DNA of 8,776 nt from an uncultured Bacteroidales bacterium (GTDB taxonomy: Bacteria > Bacteroidota > Bacteroidia > Bacteroidales > Muribaculaceae): assembly GCA_949123685.1 (NCBI GenBank), contig CASBHZ010000108.1:1-8776 (forward strand), read 5' to 3'. Below the pieces are notes generated by a model, which was not told the DNA's origin, made no database searches, and worked only from the letters and a program-made list of their open reading frames with translations. A program made the position numbers and the translations under genes. This document shows positions 1 through 6,365 of this stretch, in pieces (the first letter of the stretch is position 1; every line of letters starts with the position of its first letter).

Positions 1-1
1 G

Positions 2-57
2 GTGGCCCATTTTTTAATGAGTGCCCTGGCCTACTTTTCAGTGAGTAATTACACACA
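2..57 (+). other. Apparent frameshift at a CA repeat in the SusC-like gene, at the contig tip
   Basis: The downstream SusC frame hits TAA at 46-48, yet the frame beginning at position 2 is open to 55. It reads SALAYFSVSNYT, which resembles the SYFGRVNY-type segment that normally precedes the DNRY stretch in SusC proteins. Removing one CA unit (56-57) from the CACACA run joins the two frames as NYT-YGFDNRYF. A sequencing or assembly error at the contig edge is the simplest explanation. A real two-base insertion or a chimeric tip is possible. Confidence 0.55.
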
Positions 58-1383
58 TATGGATTCGACAACCGTTATTTTGCAGAGTTTAGCTTCCGCG
101 TGGATGGTTCGACACGTTTTGCGCCAAGCAAGCGTTGGGGATTCTTCCCTACCTTTTCGGCATCTTGGGTAATATCAAATGAGAAATTCTTCTCTAAAAT
201 ATCTCCCTCTCATATATCCCAGGCAAAAATACGCGCTTCGGCAGGTATACTTGGAGACGACGGAGTGGCTTCCGACTTCGGTTATCTGCAGTATTATAAT
301 TTCACGAACACGGAAGGTTACAACTTCGGAAACCTGTGGACACCGGGACTTCTCCCCTCCCTTAGCTCATATCCTAACGAAACGCTGACATGGGGTAAAT
401 CCAAAGACATAAACGTTGGTCTCGACCTCGGATTCTGGAACAACCGGATCACTGCATCTTTGGAATGGTATCACAGATTGCGCACCAACATGGTGACAGA
501 TGCACGTGAATACCTCTTCCCGCCAACAGTCGGCACCGGTGGAGTCCTGCCTTCGGTAAATATAGGGAAAGTGCGGTTTAGCGGTTTCGATTTCACAGTG
601 CGTCATAACAACAATATCGGTGATTTCCAATATGATGTTTCATTCAACATCGGCACATCTGAGAATAAAGTGCTCGATTGGGGTGACGAATCTTCACTTC
701 CCGAGACACAACGCCGCACCGGAAAACCTTTCACCGTATGGACTTTATATCAGGATGCAGGACTTTTCCAGAGTTATGAGGAGATTGCCGCATGGCCTGT
801 TGACCAGGACGGCAAAAAGAATGCAACTCTCGCTCCCGGAGATATAAAGTATCTTGACCAGGACGGTGACAAGAAACTGACCGTCAACGACATGATTTTT
901 GTTGAAGATTCTTCACTACCGGAAATCAATTATGGATTCAGCGTCGGAGGATCATGGAAAGGCTTGCACCTTAACCTGTCGTTCCAGGGAGCGGGAGGAT
1001 ACAACCAGATGATAAATGAACTTTACACTCTCGAAAGCAATTCCCTGCAACGTTTTCAGGATTATCACTACAATAATTCTTGGACTCCCGAAAATCCGGG
1101 TGCGGAGTATCCTCGCGTTAAATTTGCCTCTCTTGGAGACAACAACAGACGCAGCAGCACCTTCTGGCTAAAGAAATGCAATTATCTGCGTCTTAAGGCA
1201 TTGACAATAGGATATTCAATCCCGTCCTCTATATTGAAAAAGACTAAACTATCTACTGTAGACCTGTCGTTCCAAGCAACCAACCTTCACACATGGTCTT
1301 CGCTACATAACATGGATCCCGAATCACTGAGAGGCTATCCGCTGCAACGCTCCTATGGCTTCTCCCTCTCTTTCGGATTTTAG
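49..1383 (+). CDS. SusC-like TonB-linked outer-membrane transporter, C-terminal part (5' truncated)
   Basis: This is the C-terminal portion of a SusC/RagA-type TonB-dependent outer-membrane barrel, which imports ligands captured by its SusD partner using energy from TonB-ExbBD. Family-typical stretches are visible, numbering from the in-frame ATG at 100. DGSTRFAPSKRWGFFP lies at residues 2-17, and PGDIKYLDQDGDKKL (nt ~835-880) is the usual acidic turn motif. CNYLRLKALTIGYSIP lies near 360-375, and the protein ends in an aromatic SFGF, as expected for a barrel recognised by the BAM machinery. Homology continues upstream of ATG 100: codons from 58 read YGFDNRYFAEFSFR, so 100 is not the real start. 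An in-frame TAA at 46-48 blocks further extension, but the SusC-like reading continues in another frame (2-55). Full family members are about 1000 residues, so the signal peptide, carboxypeptidase-like domain and plug lie outside the window. The susD-like gene follows after a 22-base gap, presumably in the same operon. Confidence 0.93.
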   Translation, partial: LHTYGFDNRYFAEFSFRVDGSTRFAPSKRWGFFPTFSASWVISNEKFFSKISPSHISQAKIRASAGILGDDGVASDFGYLQYYNFTNTEGYNFGNLWTPGLLPSLSSYPNETLTWGKSKDINVGLDLGFWNNRITASLEWYHRLRTNMVTDAREYLFPPTVGTGGVLPSVNIGKVRFSGFDFTVRHNNNIGDFQYDVSFNIGTSENKVLDWGDESSLPETQRRTGKPFTVWTLYQDAGLFQSYEEIAAWPVDQDGKKNATLAPGDIKYLDQDGDKKLTVNDMIFVEDSSLPEINYGFSVGGSWKGLHLNLSFQGAGGYNQMINELYTLESNSLQRFQDYHYNNSWTPENPGAEYPRVKFASLGDNNRRSSTFWLKKCNYLRLKALTIGYSIPSSILKKTKLSTVDLSFQATNLHTWSSLHNMDPESLRGYPLQRSYGFSLSFGF

Positions 1384-1405
1384 TAACTTCTTCATGACTA
1401 AGACA

Positions 1406-3172
1406 ATGAAAACAATATATTTTTCCTTTTTAATATGCCTCTGCTCTTTCGCCTTGACTTCTTGTAATGGCATATTCCGTGATTCCCCTAATGATAAATT
1501 GGCGGAGATCATGATATGGAGCGACGAGAAACTGCTTGACGAATACACAGGCAGCTGGTATCGTCACATGGATAACGGATTCAGCACACTTGTGTCCACG
1601 ATGATAAAGAATAACGGTGAGGAGTTCGAACCCTGGTTTGGTGACCAGATAACGGTGGGACGCCGCGATTGGTATCAGGCGGGTTATGGCGAGATATTGA
1701 AAGGCTCCGAAACAATGATCAGCGGGCGCAGCCGCCTGATATGGCAGACCGCTTACGAGCAGATCAGATCTGTCAACAAACTCCTTGCCCATACCAATGA
1801 GCTGCCGTTATCTATCCGCGACAGGATTGTTGGAGAAGCACATTTCTTTCGCGCATGGTATTATTACACGCTCCTGCGCCGTTACGGCGGAGTGATGCTT
1901 GTGGATCGCGTGTTTGATCCTTTGGTTGAAACTGTAAGATTCCCTCGCGCATCATATGAGGAGATGGTAAGGTTCATAACAGAAGAGGCGGATGCCGCCG
2001 CAAAACTCCTCCCCACGGCACACGAAAACAGACACATGGGACGCGTGACCAAAGGCGCGGCATACATGCTGATGGGAAAAACCTATTTCTGGGCGGCAGG
2101 CGTAAAATATCAGAATGTGGAGAAGCCATATCTGGGTTTCCCTGACAACCGATCGGAAAAAATGCGTGAGCTTGCCGCTGAAGCCTACGACAAGGTGGAG
2201 GCTTTGCACACATACGACCTTATGCAGGCAGCAGGGGGCAGCACACGTGACAATGCATTAAAATACCGCGAAATATTCCTCACTAAAAATTCCATTGAAT
2301 CCATACTGGAGGTGCAACACAACGATAACGGAGACTTCCTATATGAATTTGGACACAGACTCGACCGAGATGCAGCTCCGCCATCAATGACCGGAACAAA
2401 CTGCGCCTACAACCCGACGCAGAATCATGTTGACGAATACCGAATGGCAAACGGCAAGATGATTGATGATCCTGATTCCGGATATGACGAAGACAACCCA
2501 TATGAAAACAGGGACACGCGTTTCTATGCCAATATTCTTTATGACGGAGCGGAATGGGCCTCGCGTAAAATGGATCTACACTATACGATCGTTGACGGAG
2601 AGGAGATAGCCGGTATCGATCTGACCCCTTATGGTACTTCGACAACTGCATCTGTCACCCGCACAGGATACTACATGGCTAAGTTCCTCCGCGAATCACA
2701 ACAGATCAACACCGACGAAACATATGCAAGCTCTCAGAACTATATCATCTGGCGTTATGCGGAGCTTCTCCTTGACTATGCGGAGATTGATTGGCATGCA
2801 GGACGCACCGGAGATGCGCTCAATAAAATAAACCGGATCCGTCAGAGGGTAGGCATGCCCCCGCTTCCGTCAGTAACACTCGAAGACATACTCAACGAAC
2901 GTCGCGTGGAACTCGCTTTCGAAAAAACCACATATTGGGACCTCTTGCGCCTCGGCATTGCTGAAGAGACAATGTGCGGAGAAGACAATCCCATTTATCG
3001 CGTGAAAATCGTGATACGCACAGACGGCTCCAAGAAGTATACATATTCCGTAGTGAATGGGCGCAATAACAATATCCGATATTTCGACAGCAAACAATAT
3101 TTCTGGCCGATCTCCTGGAGCGACATACGCTACCACGGAGTCGAACAGAATCCTAACTGGAGAGAGGTATGA
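1406..3172 (+). CDS. SusD/RagB family nutrient-binding outer-membrane lipoprotein
   Basis: This is a surface lipoprotein that binds the ligand and closes as a lid over the SusC barrel. It has 588 residues, a normal length for the family. A lipoprotein signal peptide is clear: a hydrophobic core followed by the lipobox LTSC with Cys20 as the lipidated residue. The helical TPR-like core carries the family signature HFFRAWYYYTLLRRYGG at about 146-162. The C-terminal RagB/SusD domain is marked by NYIIWRYAELLLDYAE (445-460), NERRVELAFE (497-506) and the final YFWPIS...QNPNW stretch. I chose ATG 1406 because it places a short basic n-region directly before the hydrophobic core. ATG 1394 (four residues longer) is nearly as good, while ATG 1355 would overlap the SusC gene and add 17 residues ahead of the signal. 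It sits 22 bases after the SusC stop with no terminator between, so co-transcription is expected. The ligand cannot be predicted from this sequence. Confidence 0.95.
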   Translation: MKTIYFSFLICLCSFALTSCNGIFRDSPNDKLAEIMIWSDEKLLDEYTGSWYRHMDNGFSTLVSTMIKNNGEEFEPWFGDQITVGRRDWYQAGYGEILKGSETMISGRSRLIWQTAYEQIRSVNKLLAHTNELPLSIRDRIVGEAHFFRAWYYYTLLRRYGGVMLVDRVFDPLVETVRFPRASYEEMVRFITEEADAAAKLLPTAHENRHMGRVTKGAAYMLMGKTYFWAAGVKYQNVEKPYLGFPDNRSEKMRELAAEAYDKVEALHTYDLMQAAGGSTRDNALKYREIFLTKNSIESILEVQHNDNGDFLYEFGHRLDRDAAPPSMTGTNCAYNPTQNHVDEYRMANGKMIDDPDSGYDEDNPYENRDTRFYANILYDGAEWASRKMDLHYTIVDGEEIAGIDLTPYGTSTTASVTRTGYYMAKFLRESQQINTDETYASSQNYIIWRYAELLLDYAEIDWHAGRTGDALNKINRIRQRVGMPPLPSVTLEDILNERRVELAFEKTTYWDLLRLGIAEETMCGEDNPIYRVKIVIRTDGSKKYTYSVVNGRNNNIRYFDSKQYFWPISWSDIRYHGVEQNPNWREV

Positions 3173-3176
3173 TTTG

Positions 3177-3291
3177 GTTTTCAGTTTTGGGTTTTCAGTT
3201 TTCTGATTTTGATGATGAAAATAATCTGTTTTCTGATTTGAGACTAAAGCCGAAGCCAAATACTGAAAACTGAAAACCGAAAACTGAAAAC
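3177..3291. repeat. Long intergenic inverted repeat of TTTTCAG/CTGAAAA units
   Basis: The arms at 3177-3202 and 3266-3291 are 26 bases each and complementary at 25 of 26 positions; the only mismatch is G3189 against G3279. The loop is 63 bases. Each arm is itself two copies of GTTTTCAGTTTT (or its complement) joined by a G/C-rich triplet. The right side carries an additional CTGAAAA copy starting at 3263 with a one-base-shorter context. In RNA this would fold into a long A/U-rich stem between the susD-like stop codon and the next gene. It is followed by an A-tract (3295-3303), not a T-tract, so it is not a canonical intrinsic terminator. It could be an mRNA stability or processing element, or a member of a dispersed intergenic repeat family. 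Confidence 0.85.
3198..3239 (+). repeat. Direct repeat GTTTTCTGATTT, two copies
   Basis: An exact 12-base direct repeat occurs at 3198-3209 and 3228-3239, 30 bases apart. The first copy overlaps the inner end of the left arm of the larger inverted repeat and the second lies in its loop. The unit resembles the TTTTCAG unit of the arms, which suggests that the whole spacer grew by duplication of one short motif. Confidence 0.6.
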
Positions 3292-3310
3292 TTCAAAAAA
3301 AAATATAATC

Positions 3311-4177
3311 ATGAAAAAAACATTACTTACACTTGCGGCAATTACCGCGTTTTCTGTTGCAAACGCACAACAGACCTACAATTTCTTTGATCCTGCCGAT
3401 GTCGATGCAGACGGCTGGCTATGGCTTGATACCCAGGAGAAACTTGACAAGTATTGTGGATTCAATACCAAAACCAAATCCTTCAAGATCCAATTCGTTG
3501 AATCGGATTATGAAACTGAAGATTTTGAATATCCTGCTCCGGAGAACATCGCAGACTATGTCGGGTTAGGCACAGACGGAACAAAGGGTGGACCACAATC
3601 GCACACCGGAGCATTGATGTTGCCTAAGGCAAGTCCTAATTTTGTAGGATATGCCGCTCCAAGCGGGCATGGAGGGGGAATCCTCATGCACTTGCCGGAC
3701 TGCGCAAAACTGGAAATATATCTATCCGCAGAACAAGAAAACCTGAACCTGTCCGTGCAGGTCTCCGACGATCATGTCCGTGCCACTGCGTGCAACATGA
3801 TAAGAGGTGGGGAAAAGAGCGGAGGCTTCATGGGTGACAATCTTGAAAATGTCACCTACACCGGCATGTGGAAAGATATTGAACAACTCGAAGATGATGA
3901 ATTTGGACCGAACTGGGATCAATATTTCAAAATCCAAAGTGAACCGGGCAAGAAACGCACTATCCTTTTCTACAACTATATGAAAAATTCACCGCTTTAC
4001 GTACATGGCATCCGTGTCCTCACCTACACAAACCCCGACACAGGAGCCGGGATTGAAGGAATCGAGACTGACAATGCCGATTCCGATGCACCGGTATACA
4101 ATGTCTATGGCGTGAAAGTCGATAAATCTTACAAAGGTATAGTGATTAAGAACGGCAAAAAATTCATCAACCGATAA
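3311..4177 (+). CDS. Secreted protein of unknown function linked to the SusC/SusD pair
   Basis: I do not recognise a named family. The protein has 288 residues. The N-terminus is a type I signal peptide: MKK, a hydrophobic core, and a likely cleavage after Ala19 at ANA|QQ. There is no lipobox. The mature part starts YNFFDPADVDADGWLWLDT and is rich in Gly, Asp and aromatic residues, consistent with a beta-sandwich or carbohydrate-binding-like fold; that is inference only. The last ~30 residues, APVYNVYGVKVDKSYKGIVI then KNGKKFINR, form the short tail seen on many exported Bacteroidales proteins (YN-x-x-G-x-x-V...KGIVIxNGKK), which resembles a type IX-like sorting or anchoring tail. The ATG is preceded by an A-rich stretch (3295-3303), a usual Bacteroidetes initiation context. 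No consensus promoter is visible in the 138-base spacer, so it is probably read through from the SusC/SusD genes, past the inverted repeat. A role as an accessory surface glycan-binding protein is a guess from its position. Confidence 0.85.
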   Translation: MKKTLLTLAAITAFSVANAQQTYNFFDPADVDADGWLWLDTQEKLDKYCGFNTKTKSFKIQFVESDYETEDFEYPAPENIADYVGLGTDGTKGGPQSHTGALMLPKASPNFVGYAAPSGHGGGILMHLPDCAKLEIYLSAEQENLNLSVQVSDDHVRATACNMIRGGEKSGGFMGDNLENVTYTGMWKDIEQLEDDEFGPNWDQYFKIQSEPGKKRTILFYNYMKNSPLYVHGIRVLTYTNPDTGAGIEGIETDNADSDAPVYNVYGVKVDKSYKGIVIKNGKKFINR

Positions 4178-4200
4178 GGCATAGCACCCTTGACGTCATT

Positions 4201-4245
4201 ATCGGCATAAGCGCATGTTTGAGCTGCTTATGCCGATTAATTTTT
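4201..4245 (+). terminator. Rho-independent terminator after the secreted-protein gene
   Basis: A perfect 12-base-pair stem is formed by ATCGGCATAAGC (4201-4212) and GCTTATGCCGAT (4226-4237) with a 13-base loop, followed by TAATTTTT (4238-4245). It begins 23 bases after the stop codon at 4177 and separates the SusC/SusD-type transcript from fbp. Confidence 0.87.
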
Positions 4246-4274
4246 GCTACTTACTTAAAACTTAATTATCTTTG
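4243..4274 (+). promoter_or_regulatory. Consensus Bacteroidetes housekeeping promoter for fbp
   Basis: TTTG at 4243-4246 and TATCTTTG at 4267-4274 match both elements of the Bacteroidetes primary sigma factor consensus (TTTG, 19-21 bases, TAnnTTTG) with a 20-base spacer. Transcription should start a few bases after 4274 (inferred), giving a leader of roughly 20-25 bases before ATG 4303. The upstream TTTG overlaps the T-tract of the preceding terminator. The leader contains AAGACGCAA twice (4285-4293 and 4295-4303), the second copy ending on the A of the start codon. Confidence 0.78.
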
Positions 4275-4302
4275 CATAATAATTAAGACGCAACAAGACG
4301 CA

Positions 4303-6318
4303 ATGACCCCTATATCTAAAAATATCACCGGAACACGGGTGGAAAACGACCGCCGGGTGCTGGAGTTACTCGCGCAGACTTTCCCGAACATAAGCGCCGC
4401 CTCCACCGAGATAATAAACCTCGAGGCAATCCTCAACCTCCCCAAAGGCACTGAACATTTCGTTGCCGACCTCCATGGAGAGCATGAGGCTTTCAGGCAT
4501 ATCCTGCGAAATGCTTCCGGCAATATCAAACGAAAGGTGAACGAACTGTTCGGAACGTCCATGCGCGAGCAGGATATACGAGAGTTATGCTCCCTTATAT
4601 ATTATCCGGAACAGAAGCTTCAGATAATACGCGCCTCCGAAACGCACCTCTCTGATTTCTATAACATCACGCTCCATCGGCTGATCCGCGTCTGTCAGTC
4701 GGTATCGTCGAAATACACACGCTCCAAGGTGCGCAAATCATTGCCACGGGAGTTTGCATATATTATCGAAGAGCTTCTTCACGAATCCCCTTCCGATGAT
4801 GACAAGCAAGCATACTTCTCCCGCATCATCGAAACCATAATATCCACCGGACAGGCTGACGAGTTTGTAATCGCGCTTTGCAACGTGATCCAGCGTCTCA
4901 GCATAGATCAGCTGCATATCCTCGGCGACATTTTCGACCGAGGTCCCGGAGCACACATAATAATGGATATTCTCTGTAATTACGGACGGTTCGACATACA
5001 ATGGGGCAATCACGACGCTTTATGGATGGGAGCTGCCGCAGGCAACGAATGCTGCATGGCAAACGTGTTGCGCCTATCACTGCGATATGCCAACATGGCA
5101 ACCCTTGAGGATGGCTATGGAATCAACCTGGTGCCACTGGCAACGTTCGCGATGGAAACCTATGGCGACGATCCTTGCTCACATTTCTTGCCTCACATTT
5201 CCAATAGCGAGGAGGAGAACCCGGTAAGTGAAAAATCCCGTCTCCTCATAGCCCATATGCATAAGGCAATAGCCATAATACAGCTTAAACTGGAAGCTCA
5301 TATGGCAAAAGACCATCCGGAATGGAATTTGTCTGACCGCGACCTGCTCTCAAGAATCAACTTTGAGAAAGGCACTGTCACTCTTGAAGGCAAAGAATAT
5401 CCGCTGAACGACACCAATTTCCCTACCGTCAATCCGGAAGATCCAACTGCACTCACAGCCGAAGAACGAGAACTCGTTGACAAGCTGCGTCACTCTTTCA
5501 GCGTCAGCGACAAGCTAATGAAGCATATCGACTGTCTCTTCTCCAACGGTTGCATGTATGGCATCTATAATTCCAATCTCCTTTTCCACGCATCACTTCC
5601 CCTTAACGAAGACGGCTCTTTAAAGGAAGTGGACGTAAACGGGGAAAAATACAAAGGGAGGGAACTTCTCCACAAGATAGGGATGACCATGAGGGAAGCG
5701 TTCAACGATGATTCCTCTGACGATGAACGCCGATACGCCCGCGATTTCTTCTGGTATCTATGGTGCGGTCCGGATTCGCCTCTTTTCGACAAATCGAAGA
5801 TGGCAACGTTTGAACGATATTTTATTAACGACCCTGCCACCCATCACGAAGAAAAGGGATGGTATTTCAAGCTCCGCAACAACGAGGAAGTGTGCGACAT
5901 GATTCTTGACGCATTCGGAGTGGAAGGAGATCACAGGCATATAATCAACGGACATGTGCCTGTGCGTGCCGCCAAAGGGGAAAGCCCGATACGGGCAAAC
6001 GGCAAACTTATGGTGATAGACGGCGGTTTCGCAAAGGCATATCACCATACCACGGGCATAGCCGGATATACGCTCGTGTTCCATAGCAGCGGTTTCCAGC
6101 TCGTGCAGCACGAACCTTTCACATCTGCGGAAGAAGCCGTGCGCAATGGCTCCGACATTGTCTCCACAACACAGATAGTTGAGCTTTCTCGTCACCGGAT
6201 GCGCGTGCGCGATACCGACAAGGGTAAAGAGCTGCAGGCACAGATCGACGAGCTATCGGAACTCCTCTATGCTTTCCGCCACGGAATAGTAAAAGAGCGG
6301 TATTATCGTGTGCCGTAA
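4303..6318 (+). CDS. fbp: Fructose-1,6-bisphosphatase, class III
   Basis: This cytoplasmic enzyme hydrolyses fructose 1,6-bisphosphate to fructose 6-phosphate and phosphate, the irreversible step of gluconeogenesis. The 671 residues match the class III family (Firmicutes/Bacteroidetes type), which is much longer than class I or II enzymes and built on a calcineurin-like metallophosphatase core. Metal-site motifs are intact: DLHGEHEA with Asp56 and His58, GDIFDRGP at 208-215, and WGNHD at 234-238. A C-terminal block follows, with NGHVPVRAAKGESP from 549, VIDGG around Asp573, and then TGIAGYTLVFHS. A reading from TTG 4219 would begin inside the terminator loop and upstream of the promoter, so ATG 4303 is the start; the conserved sequence begins soon after it. 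No Shine-Dalgarno site is visible. The gene has its own promoter and is separate from the SusC/SusD transcript. The TPR gene follows after 47 bases without a terminator. Confidence 0.96.
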   Translation: MTPISKNITGTRVENDRRVLELLAQTFPNISAASTEIINLEAILNLPKGTEHFVADLHGEHEAFRHILRNASGNIKRKVNELFGTSMREQDIRELCSLIYYPEQKLQIIRASETHLSDFYNITLHRLIRVCQSVSSKYTRSKVRKSLPREFAYIIEELLHESPSDDDKQAYFSRIIETIISTGQADEFVIALCNVIQRLSIDQLHILGDIFDRGPGAHIIMDILCNYGRFDIQWGNHDALWMGAAAGNECCMANVLRLSLRYANMATLEDGYGINLVPLATFAMETYGDDPCSHFLPHISNSEEENPVSEKSRLLIAHMHKAIAIIQLKLEAHMAKDHPEWNLSDRDLLSRINFEKGTVTLEGKEYPLNDTNFPTVNPEDPTALTAEERELVDKLRHSFSVSDKLMKHIDCLFSNGCMYGIYNSNLLFHASLPLNEDGSLKEVDVNGEKYKGRELLHKIGMTMREAFNDDSSDDERRYARDFFWYLWCGPDSPLFDKSKMATFERYFINDPATHHEEKGWYFKLRNNEEVCDMILDAFGVEGDHRHIINGHVPVRAAKGESPIRANGKLMVIDGGFAKAYHHTTGIAGYTLVFHSSGFQLVQHEPFTSAEEAVRNGSDIVSTTQIVELSRHRMRVRDTDKGKELQAQIDELSELLYAFRHGIVKERYYRVP

Positions 6319-6365
6319 ACAGCTTCTAAAATTTGTAATTTATAACTAAATCCAGATTAATAAAA

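Noticed and set aside
1355..1405. Longer susD start at ATG 1355
   Set aside because: It would overlap the SusC C-terminal codons and put 17 residues ahead of the lipoprotein signal peptide; ATG 1406 (or 1394) fits better.
2870..3259. 129-codon reverse-strand open frame overlapping the susD 3' end and spacer
   Set aside because: It starts in the repeat-rich spacer and runs antisense to the conserved SusD C-terminal domain. No domain or initiation signal supports it.
3177..3303. Inverted repeat as a rho-independent terminator
   Set aside because: On the + strand it is followed by an A-tract, and on the - strand no T-tract follows the hairpin. The stem is A/U-rich with a long loop.
4219..4302. 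28-codon N-terminal extension of fbp from TTG 4219
   Set aside because: It would start in the loop of the terminator and upstream of a consensus promoter. Conserved FBPase sequence begins soon after ATG 4303.
5758..6195. 145-codon reverse-strand open frame within fbp
   Set aside because: It is antisense to highly conserved FBPase motifs and has no recognisable protein features, so it is a shadow of the coding frame.
6332..6362. Possible promoter for the TPR gene starting with TTTG at 6332-6335
   Set aside because: No TAnnTTTG element lies at the required spacing downstream.
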